From: Nageia nagi
Taxonomy: Eukaryota; Pinophyta
Assembly (NCBI GenBank): GCA_050084985.1
Contig: JBITNC010000001.1
Span: 72,664,001 to 72,728,000 of the forward strand
Direction: 5' to 3'
DNA: 64,000 nt
Shown: positions 47,931-59,338 of the stretch, piece after piece
Layout of the letters: every line of letters begins with the position of its first letter
Position numbering within the stretch: position 1 is the first letter of the stretch
Program-made: the position numbers and the translations under genes
Notes under the pieces: generated by a model
What the model was told of the DNA's origin: nothing
The model's database searches: none
What the model saw: only the letters and a program-made list of their open reading frames with translations

Positions 47931-49420
47931 TAAATGAATGGTCATTCATCGCTTTTTGGCTATTTATGAATAGTCAATAAAATGTAAGATTACTTGCATG
48001 TCATGGTTAATGATGCAGTAGCACTCTATGTTCTACTATGTCCTATAATACTTGGGTTGTATAGAGGCTATCACAAGCTTAATAGTGTGTAGAAACCCTT
48101 TGTTCTATTCTCTTTTTATAAGAATTTGAAAGAACACTTGTTCTTCAATTTGTGAATAGATCATGGAGAAATTAATCACTTAAACAATGTATTTATCATG
48201 GTTGGAGCCACAACAAGGTAGCATAATTTGCATTATCAAGATTCAATAAAAAGATAGCTTACATGAATTGACCTACTAAAATATAGTCATAGAAAGCCTC
48301 CCTTGATATTATCCAACCTAATGATATATGCTTAAGGATCAAGTTCTTTTATTAAATATTCATTAATACTGAACTTATATGTAATTGTATAAGTTCAATA
48401 ATAATTAAACCTTATAACCTTCATACTAATTATACCATTGACACAAGAAATGGTGAAAGGGTATTAAGAAAATATAAGCACCTTAGGGAGATATTTATTT
48501 CATAGGATATTTGATTTACATTCAAAGTGACAAGGACACTACATAGATAACTATTACATCAACAAGCTCTAGTAGTAGAAATATATTTATAGAAAAACAT
48601 TTGAAAATAATTTGTTATATATATAAATAATTATTTAATTGACAAACAATAAGATATCTATGAATGTGGTTATTGATCACCATAAATGATGATGAATTAA
48701 ACTTAACTTTGATAGGGCAACTAAGATTAATACAAGATAAAGAAATAAAGAAAAGTGGTCTAGAAAGACCATAAATAATAGGATTATAAGTTTCATGTAG
48801 AGTTGATAATTTTTTGCTCTAAATTATATAAGAAATATTATCACTCATTCTAATGCAACTCATGCACTATAATTGAAATGTTAATATTATGAAATTTTTT
48901 TATCTAAGGAATACCATTGCCAATCATACTTTGAACCCTCCAAATGCTAATGACTAGCTTGAAATGTCTAAGACTATAAATAATTTTATAACTTAAATAT
49001 TTATATGTTAAAATTATATAGTTCTTTATGTGTCTATCCTTTATATAGTTACAGATGTTTTGTACTTTATTTTCTCCTATAGTATAGTTGTTAGAACTTA
49101 ATGTTTCCTAATTGAAATGAGCTCAAGGTTATTGCACATATTTCCAACACTTTGAGACAAGCTAAATACTTAGTGAAAGTGATACAAAAGGAAACAAGTT
49201 AAAAATTAGGTGTTTCCTTTTTCAGCATAACCTTGAATTTGAACCAATATTTCTAGGATTAATGTTTAAATGCTTAATATGTTATTAAGATAATACATAT
49301 AAGGGTTGTATATGTTAATTGCTTTTTCTTGTCAAGGAGAAAATTGGGACAATAGGAATCAATGATCCTCCTTTTAAGGAGTTAGTCCTCGAGGTAGTAA
49401 TTTAGTGTTTATGGCTGTGT
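47931..49420. other. Unassigned AT-rich sequence
   Basis: No domain is recognised. Weak coding-like pieces near 48.5 kb do not reach any family motif. Confidence 0.35.
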
Positions 49421-49838
49421 AAAGATTTAGGTTATTTTTCTTATAACTCTTTTCATACTTGGATTAAGTACTCCTTCCACCATCTTGTACTAAGTAAATA
49501 ACCATTTAGGTTTTGTAACTTAACTAAAATTTCCTTACCAAGTTATCCAAGTTAGGAATGAAGTAGTAATATATTTCACTCAAGAAACTCTATGCTTATT
49601 TTTTTAATGCTTTATACTTTTCCTTGTATGTGTAAATACTTAAGTTTATTTTCTCACAACTATTTCTTATGCTTGGGTTAAGTGTTTGTTCCACTATCTC
49701 TTATCAAGTAATTAATGGCTTAGATTCTAATTTAGCTAATGTATTCTCAATTATCTAAGTTACAAGTAGGATAGTGATATGTTCCATGTAAGTAACTTCA
49801 CACTTAGTTCCTTTTACTTTAGATATATGAATACTTAT
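49421..49838. repeat. Two-unit tandem duplication of about 215-220 bp
   Basis: The stretch from CTTATAACTCTTTTCATACT recurs about 220 bases later as CTCACAACTATTTCTTATGC. Both continue through GGNTTAAGT, CCACYATCT, a GTAA(T/A)TAA block, CAAGTTATCCAAGTTA or its equivalent, and end in CTTCACACTTA or CTCTATGCTTA. Identity is low, so the duplication is old. Confidence 0.55.
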
Positions 49839-50690
49839 TTCCTTTAATGAAGTCCTATATTGCATAACTTGCATAATACCTCATATTTTCTTTACCAACT
49901 TAAATGTAACTTTTTTTAAAGTTTGCAAAAATATAACATAATTAAAGTATGGAAAATGAACTATTAAATACTCTCGTAATCCATTCTCTAACTTAAAAAA
50001 GTATCAAAGGAACAAGCATACACAAGTGAGATGCAAGATAAGCATTTTTTACTGCTGACAAGCTTATATTACAATTTGAAAATTATAAAGAGAGTATAAA
50101 ATGAGGCCTCCATGACCTTAAGTAATGTTGAGAAGTAGATAGGTTTAGGATAAACCCTAAGCATCTCTTATATAAACCCTAACTATTTAAAAAAGTCTAA
50201 TTGAAATCCTAATTACATCATGCCAAAATTTGGCTAAGTTTGAAAATAAACTAACTCTAGAACTTAAAAGCTAAAAATTTTCTAACTCTATAATTTAAGG
50301 GGGACAAAAAATTTCTAACTTCCTTAAATTCATTTACAAAAATAACAATAAATAATCCCCTTCTCAATTTGTAGATGGAGGAGGGGGAAACAACACCATC
50401 ATTTGAGTTACTTTAATGTTGATATATCCTCTTACAAAACTATGAGCTCTATCCCATCCTTACAACAACCGATGGTATTAATAAATAATTTATTTGATAT
50501 TCTAATTATTCACTCTTTGATGAACCATTTTTACCTATGCAACCCATGTAAGAAAGTGATAATAATATTCCACAACTATAGCTTTTGCATATTTGTATTT
50601 TAATTTCTTTTCTAGAATCTCCACCAACTATTGTTGAACATCATCATCACTTCTCTAGTTTCCATTTTCATTTGTGATTAAAATATCGAT
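49839..50690. other. Unassigned sequence
   Basis: Nothing is recognised on either strand. A 66-codon frame at 50403-50603 lacks any motif. Confidence 0.35.
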
Positions 50691-50699
50691 CAATAAGAT

Positions 50700-53600
50700 G
50701 ATATACCGAGTTTCATTATATAATTCAAATTATTTATATTTAAAAATAGTACATTTGGACTTTGCATTTGAGAGCCAATCATAAAGGAAGGAAACTTCTT
50801 TTAAGAAACTCAAAAAGTTGATCATCATTGATTTCCTCACATTCAATTTTGGCAACTTTCCCTACCTTAGTTACCTATTGACCCATATACTTGTTAATAT
50901 TAGATTCAATACTAAATAATTGAAGGTTGATTCTATTGAGATACATGAGTTCATGATAGGTATTATGAAAAATCTTGATGGCCCTCTCTATCAATTTTTT
51001 AATTCTCTCCTCTAACTAAAAACCTCTCTTGAATTTGAATTTTAAATCATCTTTATTAGTATCCAACTCTTCAAATTCTTAAAATGTTTTCTTCATTTGT
51101 TTCACATTATTTTTTAGCCTATCAAATTTTATATCTTTTTTCTATACCAATGTTTTGAGGTTCTTGGTATCTTGATTGATAATGTATACATTGGATTCAA
51201 TGCCTAGTGGCCCAATGTCATATTCCATCATATTGACATTAATATTCCTTTTATCCTTTGGCTTTCTAACATTGGTAGTGATTTATTCATCCATAATGTT
51301 TCATATTAAAATTCCATAATGATTTGCATTCTTTTGGGAATTGGTTGTGCTTTCGTGGGAGCATATTTATCTTCCTCTCTTTCACTTTCATTGTTAATCT
51401 CTTCAAGTCTCTACAATTATGCATCTATATCGATATTCTGTAGCATATTTTTGGAACTAAGCTAATCTAATGAGCTTGAATCTCTAAAGGTGACTATTTT
51501 CTTACCAAAAATTTATGCTTCATCATGTTCATCTTATCTACTCTTTTTTCTTCCTTTTTCATTTTCTCCCTCATCATCATCATCACCATCATCACTACCT
51601 CTAGGAACTTTTGATGTTTTTTTGAAAGGAGTATTGTGAGAGCCTAAAATATTATGTGGAGTAGATCCCTTCTTACTCTTGGATCTTATTTCCATCCCCT
51701 CACTTACTTGATATGAACCTTTTATCGCTTGTTAGAATGAGTCCTCTAGAGGGTTATCCTCTTGTTGTGAATCCTCTTCAAATCTAGAGTTGAAGAAGAA
51801 TAATTCATGAGCAACTCTAGGTAAAACATCATAGTAGGAGGTATAATAACATTTTGACTTATTTTTCCTTCCTCCTCTAAATCTATGATATTCATAAATA
51901 CATAATCCACTTCTTCAAGATTATCTGTGAGGTTTTCTTTCGAGTGACCCTCTATAGATACTTCATCCCACTATTCATTTTACATTTCATCATATTCTTC
52001 ATCATCATGTTTTCTTCTTGATTCATTATCTTCATTTCTTCCATGCTTATAGTCATTAGAGCTTTCTAAAGAATTATTACTAGAAGAAGGATGGTTTCCA
52101 CTAGGAGCAAGAGTGTGACTACTTTTACTATATTTGAATCGAGTCTTGGGATGCTCAATAGGTTGTTCCTCAAGCACCCCTAGGGTTGGAACATTCTAGA
52201 TGGGAGTATTAATAGTTTTCAGTATGTCTTCTCCATCCATTGATCCAAATTGATCAAACCCATGTTCATTTACAAAATCTTATAAATTTTTTTGCTCAAC
52301 TCTATTAGTTTCAGGGATACTGTTGTGACTTTTCTCTTTGGTCTATTGCTTTTTCTTCTCCCTTTCTTCTTATACATTTTTTTAAGAGATATTTTGAATC
52401 TCCAACTCTGATAGAATATTTTTATATCTTTCGATGGTGGGTAGAGAGTAGTGCTTATAGGAGGTATGAAATTTTTGACAATATTTGTCAACCCATACCA
52501 TAGGATCATAATGGATTTTCAATGCATGAAGCTTGAAACCATATCCTCCCACCTCTCTAGTTATTTTGACTTCTAACCAGTTGTTGTAGTCATAGTACTT
52601 GTAAGTGATAGGCATTTTAGTAGGTTCTTTTTTTTTAACCTTTGCAAATTTCTCATGGAAATAAAAAGTATATCTTATAAACTCAAGGAATACCAATATG
52701 TCATAGAGGTATTGGAGAAGTTTAAGTAGGGTGACATCAACACTATAGAACTTGATATATGAGGTATTGAACTCTTCTAGATGAAAATTTGCATATCCTT
52801 TTAACAAGTTCATGCCTTGTTAAGAAATTTTGGGCAAATTATTTGCTCCTTTGAGCTCTTTTATGATTTTGAACTCCCAATAATATGTTCATATTTGAAT
52901 GTGATCCCGCTCCTCCTCCTTGTTCCATTTAGGATAAACCATGTAAATTGCTACTCTTTTCTTGAAGATGATCTCTCTAATGCCATGAGCTCAAGGTCTA
53001 TTCTTATCTTTCAAAAGTAGGAAGAAAAGCTAAGACATATAATAGAATATCTTTATTTTCTTCACTTCACTCAGTTGATAGATCATGTTATCACTAGTCA
53101 CCTAACTCCATATGATATTCTTCTCATTATTAATGGCATAAAGGAAACCAAATAAATCTTTTTCAAATATGATGTTTGTTGATTTACCCATGATTCTATA
53201 GAGAAAACTAATTTCTTTATTAGTAGTATCTTCAAACAAAAATCTTTGAGCTTTCATTACCGCCTAGTGAGCTAAACCATGATGTTTTGATTTTAACCAA
53301 GAGTGCACAAGGTTGCTCTATATTTGATATCATACCTTTCTAACTCCTTTTTTGAATCTTATTAGGTATAGATTACTCCTCTATTTGATCATCTCATTAC
53401 ATCTTCAATTCATTCTTTTGTGAAAATCATAATAACATTTCCCTCAACATCTTTAACTCATAGGGGGGTCACTTAATAGAAATCCTTCAAAACACATGTG
53501 TTCATGAGATTCTTTAGAAACCCCCTATTTTAAAAATTTACCACCTTCTCTTTTAATTTATTAAACCCCTTATGGTAAATCTTTATATAATAGATAATAA

Positions 53601-54570
53601 CTCTTTTTAAAAACTTACCATTTTATAGAAAAAATTAAATCAAATTTTAATACCCTTCAATAGTTTTACCTCTTGATATCATCACCTTGAATTATATTGA
53701 TCTAAGAATTTACCAATTGAAACCATAATCTTTTGTAATTTAAAATCACCTAAAATGATGACCTAAGGGAAGACTATCTCAATGATGAAATTAGAGTATA
53801 ACCTAGGTCCTTGGTGATAAAGTCCAATAGACCTATTTATGGATCTATTTGTGAGGATAAACTCTTGATGATGAAATCCAAGTCACTTCTCCCATGTGTG
53901 TATAAAAAGAAAAGGTTATTTTTAAAATGATTTGTGTAATGGTTCTTTTCCTTTAGCACATCCATAACATTTTTTATCATATAAGATTACCAATCAATGC
54001 AATTGAAAAATATATTTTGATCTTATTGTGTTTGTTTGGTGTTCAAATTTATACACTCATAAACAATAGTAAAAAAATATCTTGTAAAATTTTGATAGAA
54101 TATTTTATATAAATTTTGAATACCCCTATCCCCATCCCCTTATAAAATACATACCAATATATCGATAGTTCAACTTGGTATTAAAAATACCCCATGGTAT
54201 GTACTCACATGGTATTTACCATTTCCTAACAATGACCCCCTTTTGCTTTAACTACTCTCAACATAAAATTTATATTTTTTACCACTTCCAAGAATAATTC
54301 AATAAATTTTATATAAAATGAGATAACATCAACCTTAAAAAGTCTCAAAGAATAAACAGTATCTCTTTCCTTGACCTCTTTAAAAATTTGATCCATCTCT
54401 TTTAGCATTCTTATCGGGCTGGTGTGATTCCATTGAGGATCACATATGTCTTCTATTAACTTATTGTATTAATAAGCTCTTTGCTTGACCTTCTCATCTT
54501 TGTTCAACTAGATGAAGATAATCTTTTTCAATTGGCTATAACCTCCTTTTCTCCTCTTTGAGTTGCCCAT
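50700..54570 (-). pseudogene. Long uncharacterised decayed reading frame interrupted by a hAT-like element
   Basis: From an ATG at 54570 the minus strand reads a basic start MGNSKRRKGGYSQLKK, then MLKEMDQIFKEVKERDTVYS and a hydrophobic stretch to the hAT copy 3 junction at 54254. Without the element and one CTTTAACT copy the frame continues in phase as VKDVEGNVIMIFTKE. Open segments follow at 52813-52382 (143 codons; contains PMVWVDKYCQKFHTSYKHYS and TIERYKNILSEL) and 52177-51980 (a Ser/Asn-rich, acidic, low-complexity part with HDDEEYDEM). The end, 51.2-50.7 kb, looks like coiled coil (LKNNVKQMKKTFKEFEELDT). Removing the element leaves roughly 1,000 codons. I recognise no domain. It may be a transposon-encoded protein. 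Limits are approximate. Confidence 0.5.
53459..54245. mobile_element. Non-autonomous hAT-like element, copy 3
   Basis: 787 bp with exact 8-bp duplications CTTTAACT at 53451-53458 and 54246-54253. The left end is CATAGGGGGGTCACTTAATA. The right end read on the other strand is CAAAAGGGGGTCATTGTTAG, giving the clearest inverted termini of the three copies. It is similar to copy 2 over its full length. No transposase. Confidence 0.92.
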
Positions 54571-56450
54571 CCTGCAAAAAAGAGAAAAAGTTCAAGTTAG
54601 TCATCATCTTGACCAAAATCGATATTATAAATTTAACAAAAATTTTATTTTCTCAAATTAAAGCATTTTTTATCTAGTCACATCCAAGTTAAAAACTACT
54701 TGGGTGCTAATTGAAAAAACTCTTAAGTTGCTTCAAAGTTATCTTCAACATGCATACGATAATATATTTTTCTTGGTTGCTTTGTGATTGATATCAAGTT
54801 AAGTGTGACTATTCAATTTATCTTAATTAGTTTAGGCCATCTTTTAAGTTTAATGCAATTTCATGATTTTTCTTTATCACTTCGATATTATTATTTAGTT
54901 CATTTTGATTATGTCTTAGATTTGATCATTCTAAATTTTCTTTTAATGTTAACATGAAAATAAAATTTTTAACTAAGTTATGAAATGCATAGTTGGTTTC
55001 AAGTTAAAGCCATTATGAATGTGACCAATGATTCAATTGCAATCACTTTTCCCTTAATTCTTAGTTACATCCAATAAGATGTTTGGCATGGTTAATTAAA
55101 ACTGTAGAAACAAAAGTGATGTGATAATAAAAGTAATGGGTTTGATAAGGCTAAGTTTATATACCTGAATGACTCCTTCAGTCGGTAGGAGATAATAATA
55201 AACACAGCTTCGATAGGGAGGTAGGATTTGGTCAAACCTATAGAATAAGTAACCTTAGTGCAATAAGGGGAAAAGACTTGATCACATACAATAATCTCTT
55301 AATCTTAGCTCAAAAATAAGAGAATTTCAATCATAGCTACCTTGCTTGCTAGAACCCCTTTCGAAAATTAGAAAAATTTAGTTGCTCTCACTAGACCAAG
55401 AAACTCAATACGACCAAAGAACCCTTGAAATAAATATGTATAAATGAATAGGATGGGGGTATTTATAGATGATAACCTCGATCTAGGATACGTATCATAA
55501 ATCAAAGTTGTGTTTCCCTAAATTTGGTGGTGGGATCTCATGTGAGTGGATGGTAGTATTTGGATCAGATTAAATTCCTAGGCAGTGTGACTAGGAAGTA
55601 ACCTAAGTCACATGAGGTTGATAAGATATCTTATGTGACCAAGAGAAAAACCTAATTCATTTACTCTTAACATCTAAAACTAATGCGACTAGGTGGAACT
55701 TGTTAGTTGAGAGGAGGTGGAGTTTCAATTCGATGTGATAAACAAAATATTCTAAATCAAAATGAGTTGGAAATCTATATGTTGTAGCTATGAAGTAAAC
55801 CCTTGGTCGCTTTGAATTACCTTTATACCTCAATGTGATAACTAGAGGAAAAAAGATAGTCAAAATTCATAAAATTTCAGTCCAATCTTGAAAATGAAGA
55901 ATGCTTTCAAATTTTTAGACTTGATAAGAAATGACTTCCATCTTGCAGTGTAAATAATGATCATTAAGTTTTGAAAATGGAATTTTAAAACTTTTCATTC
56001 AATAGTTGAGTGGTACCGAGTTCCATCTCATGTTGAGGGTAAGCACTAACAATCAAATTAGGGAATGATATTTAATGATTTGTAAAAGTTGACTTCCATG
56101 TTAATGTCTCAAACATGCATTTGTCTTCAAGATGAGAGATGTTACCTAACAATTCAAACTCCTTTTGTGATGCAAGAGATGTGATCATGTAAATTCATTA
56201 TTTTTTGGATTTTTGAATTATACAATTTTTTATGTATTTTTTATTTTTAATAAAAACTAGAATTTTTTTCCAAGATACCTAATTTGACGAAAAAGTAAAA
56301 ATTTTATTGTCAAAAAATTGGGTGATAATAATATATTCTAAATTATTTACCAAAACATTTTATGTTCTCAAAAAACCTCTAATTCAAAAAATATGTGATC
56401 AAAATATCCTATATTACATCAAATAAATGAATACATTGATAAGGTTGTGT
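54571..56450. other. Sequence upstream of the minus-strand reading frame, unassigned
   Basis: It may include the 5' leader or an LTR of the element to which the 54570 frame belongs. The stretch at 55.15-55.9 kb retains several CpGs, but no LTR partner or gene was found. Confidence 0.3.
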
Positions 56451-56456
56451 AAGCTA

Positions 56457-57015
56457 ACCATGCAAATGATCCTCTAAAGAACCCAACGATATGTACTCAT
56501 AGACAAGAAGCCTTTGATCATCATCAGCACAATAACCAATCAAGTTCACAATAATAGAATGATGGATAAGGTACTTAAGCATTAGAACTTCCACAAGAAA
56601 TTCCCTATTTCCTTGAATTCCATTTCTATCAAGTTTTTTAACAACTACAATCAAGGGTATTTCAAAATCAGAAATTTAGTTTCTTAAATTATAAATGAAA
56701 ATAAGTAAAGGTCAGGCATAACCCATTCACATATATATGACTAAAAAATAGGATACAAAACTAAAGATTTTATAATTAATACAACACAAAATTCTCTTTT
56801 AATTATCAAGTTACCTGTTGTCCCAAATATCATGGCACTAATATTAACTAAATTTTTGGATGTAAATCAATGCAATAGGTACAATAGTTACTAAATCACA
56901 TGTGAAAATTATATATTTTACCTAATCAATTCTCCCTAAATCACCCTTATAAACCCATCCAAATCTTCCTTCACTAAGGAGACAATTATGTCTAAAGTTT
57001 TTAATGGCTATTATT
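56457..57015 (-). pseudogene. Receptor-like cytoplasmic kinase fragment (RLCK VII / PBS1-like)
   Basis: Minus strand, two exon-like pieces. The first (about 57015-56922) reads KNFRHNCLLSEGRFGWVYKG, the glycine-rich loop region, where the usual GEGGFG is SEGRFG. A GTAAAAT donor-like site follows. The second (56657-56457) reads [20 protein letters not shown] and [20 protein letters not shown], with the conserved VAVK lysine and alpha-C Glu equivalents, and then [18 protein letters not shown]. It stops at the family's next intron position with a GTTAGC donor. No catalytic loop (HRD) or DFG part is found to the left. PBS1-like kinases act in immune and receptor signalling. This is a truncated copy with an intron-like gap, so it came from DNA rather than from processed mRNA. 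Confidence 0.85.
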
Positions 57016-57019
57016 GTTA

Positions 57020-58285
57020 GATACCAGATTTTACCCCTCTTTTAAATTTTATTAATGGATGATTAATTTAAGGAAAATCATCTCAGGTTGGGACATAAAA
57101 CATGTTTTGATGTTGAAGAAGTCTATGAGCTTCATCCCTATCCTTTTCCATGTGTAGCCATCACACACTTTCAATCCACAACAATGAAAGATAGTTGGAG
57201 AGTGTGTTTGTTGTCACCAAGGTTCAAATTAGTGGAACTTAACTGATGGCTATCTGGGAGGAGATTCAATTTTTGAATAGATGACAACAAGTAGTAAAAG
57301 AAAAACTTTGTAACCTTTTGAGGAATTCTACTAGCATGCACCACCGTGATGAGTGGGGGGGATGTTGTTGATGGTTTTTGTTAAAAAAAAGATAGGAACC
57401 ATTGGGACGAGGAGAGGATAGAATTCAAATTCTATATCCTCCACTAGCATTCAATCCACATGTGATGCACCCAAAAGGGTGGCCAACTCTCGGTAAAGGA
57501 GGGATGAGGACCAAGGCTGTAACACCAATGCTAAAGGGGGAGTTTACCCGCTGTGATGATGATGGGGTTGATATGCTATACTTGTAAGAAGAAAAATGTT
57601 AGTGGGGGCCTCAACACTCTAGTCCCTTAAGGCCCTAGAATGCACTCAAAGAGAGGTGTTAAATCTCCTTGATGGAATGTAGACCCCCTTATCCCATAAT
57701 CAAATAGATGATAGAAAATAAGGGGATTCCTACAATGTAATGTGATATGCTCATGCTATGCTAAGATAATAAATTAAGCTAAACTACCATGAATTTATCC
57801 TAGAAAAATGCTACATGATCACACTAATACAATAGATAAGGGTTACATATGAGCCTTCATTTCTCCAAGATAGCTCCATATGCTCTCCAACACCTGTAAG
57901 AATGTTGTAAATCATATTAAAGGGTGTGCTAGGGTATGCTATGGCTTGTGGATGTGCTCTAGGTTTGGCTAGACAAGATGGTTCGATTGGTAACGACTAA
58001 GGCGAGAAGATGGTTTGATGGCTTAAATGATAATGATCAGGGGGCAAGGGAAAATAGGTTTCAAAATTGGCTTTATAGGTTGGATGTTGGATCGATGGGC
58101 CATTTGACTAGTTGGTAGGCAAGTTAGGCAACCTATGGGCCGATCTTAAACTCAACTCATAAAGTCAATAAAGGCTATGACGGATGACGAGACAAACTGA
58201 TAAGACATAAGGTGATCGGGGACAAAAGAGAAATTTTGATGTGCTTACACAATTGATCTATGGAACTACTGTAGTAAACCATTAC
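57020..58285. other. Unassigned sequence between kinase fragment and SINE
   Basis: A 61-codon plus frame at 57402-57587 has Pro/Gly/Arg-rich coding-like composition but no family motif. Some CpG is retained near 57.4-58.2 kb. No gene is recognised. Confidence 0.35.
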
Positions 58286-58289
58286 ATAG

Positions 58290-58375
58290 CATGTATATCT
58301 CATAGTGGGAATTGAACATGGGATACAAGACGTAGCAAGGTCAACATATGAACAACTCAACCAACAACTGAAATA
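58290..58375 (-). repeat. tRNA-derived SINE-like head
   Basis: Minus strand: AGTTGTTGGTTGAGTTGTTC resembles a tRNA box A with its flank, and about 35-40 bases later ATGTTCAATTCCCA resembles box B (GGTTCGANTCC). Spacing fits a pol III internal promoter. It is clearly related to tRNA-derived SINE heads; the body was not delimited. Confidence 0.5.
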
Positions 58376-58849
58376 ACGTAGATAACCTATCTTTATCGAT
58401 CAAAAGGAGTTAACATCAAAAGAATATTATTATTACATTTTTATTAATGAAAATAAAAAAAAACTATAGATTTTTTAATTGTGCATTGAGAATTGTTGAG
58501 ACCTAATGATCTAATCATATAAAATTTACAAAAATGAACCAATTAAAAAGCATACTTGTATGGAATAACTTACACTTTAAAATGCATAAGAATGACTAAA
58601 AAAAAACTCGAGAATAAATAGTAAAACCCAAATATGAAATAAATACTTATCCAAAACATAACACACATATAATATAATATAATATAATGAAAAAGAAGAA
58701 TATATTCGAGCCTATGAAAAAGTCCAACAAGGACAGGCTTACGTATCTGATCAAGACAAGAATAAAAAGCCTTGCAAGCTATCAGTAATAAGGTAAACAA
58801 AACTTGTAAATATAGAATTTCATCTAACAAATTGATGGATACTACCGAC

Positions 58850-59338
58850 GATCTACAGATCCTACCTCATCGCAAACATCAGAATCTATAATCATAAAGC
58901 CATTAATCAATCGCTACCACATCAAATTCGAATAATCTTGTCCTATCCTAACGTGTCTTCTCTATCTTCCCACAGGCAATCCAAATGGTATATGAACATC
59001 CTTGTTTCGAAATAGGCTGGATTCCGTGGTTCCAGACGTGTGATCTCAACGGTTAACTAAAATCTGCAAAAAAAGGAATGTCCCACCATTTGCGTGTCTT
59101 AAAGCATAGTTTTCTTCGCCCTCAATCATCCATCTCCAATTTCCATGGCCTACGCAGATTCGTATTGGCCCTTTCATACATATCTTTCCTTCTAACTAAT
59201 CCTATCGAAAATGAGGGGCCATGGATAGATCATTCACAACCAATTACTAGATATTCTATCAGTATCCTACACTGCCCTATAAATGTTTGTCACAGGAGTC
59301 CAAAGCAATTTGAAGTTTGAACCACTAGTGTAAGAAAA
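58850..59338 (+). promoter_or_regulatory. Promoter region of the GH127 gene
   Basis: This stretch keeps CpGs and shows no transposon motif. It contains ACGTG cores (ACGTGTC at 58951-58957 and ACGTG at 59036-59040) of the kind bound by bZIP factors, a CAACGGTTA MYB-type site near 59048, and a TATA box 61 bases before the ATG. The factor assignments are motif-level inference. Confidence 0.5.
59278..59284 (+). promoter_or_regulatory. TATA box (TATAAAT)
   Basis: TATAAAT lies 61 bases upstream of the start codon at 59339. A transcription start about 30 bases downstream would give a short 5' leader of about 30 bases. Confidence 0.65.

Noticed and set aside
54226-54408. 60-codon minus-strand frame as a separate gene
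   Set aside because: Its last codons lie inside hAT copy 3; the frame really continues on the far side of the insertion.
57402-57587. 61-codon Pro/Gly/Arg-rich frame
   Set aside because: Composition looks coding, but no family motif, start context or continuation was found; left as unassigned sequence.
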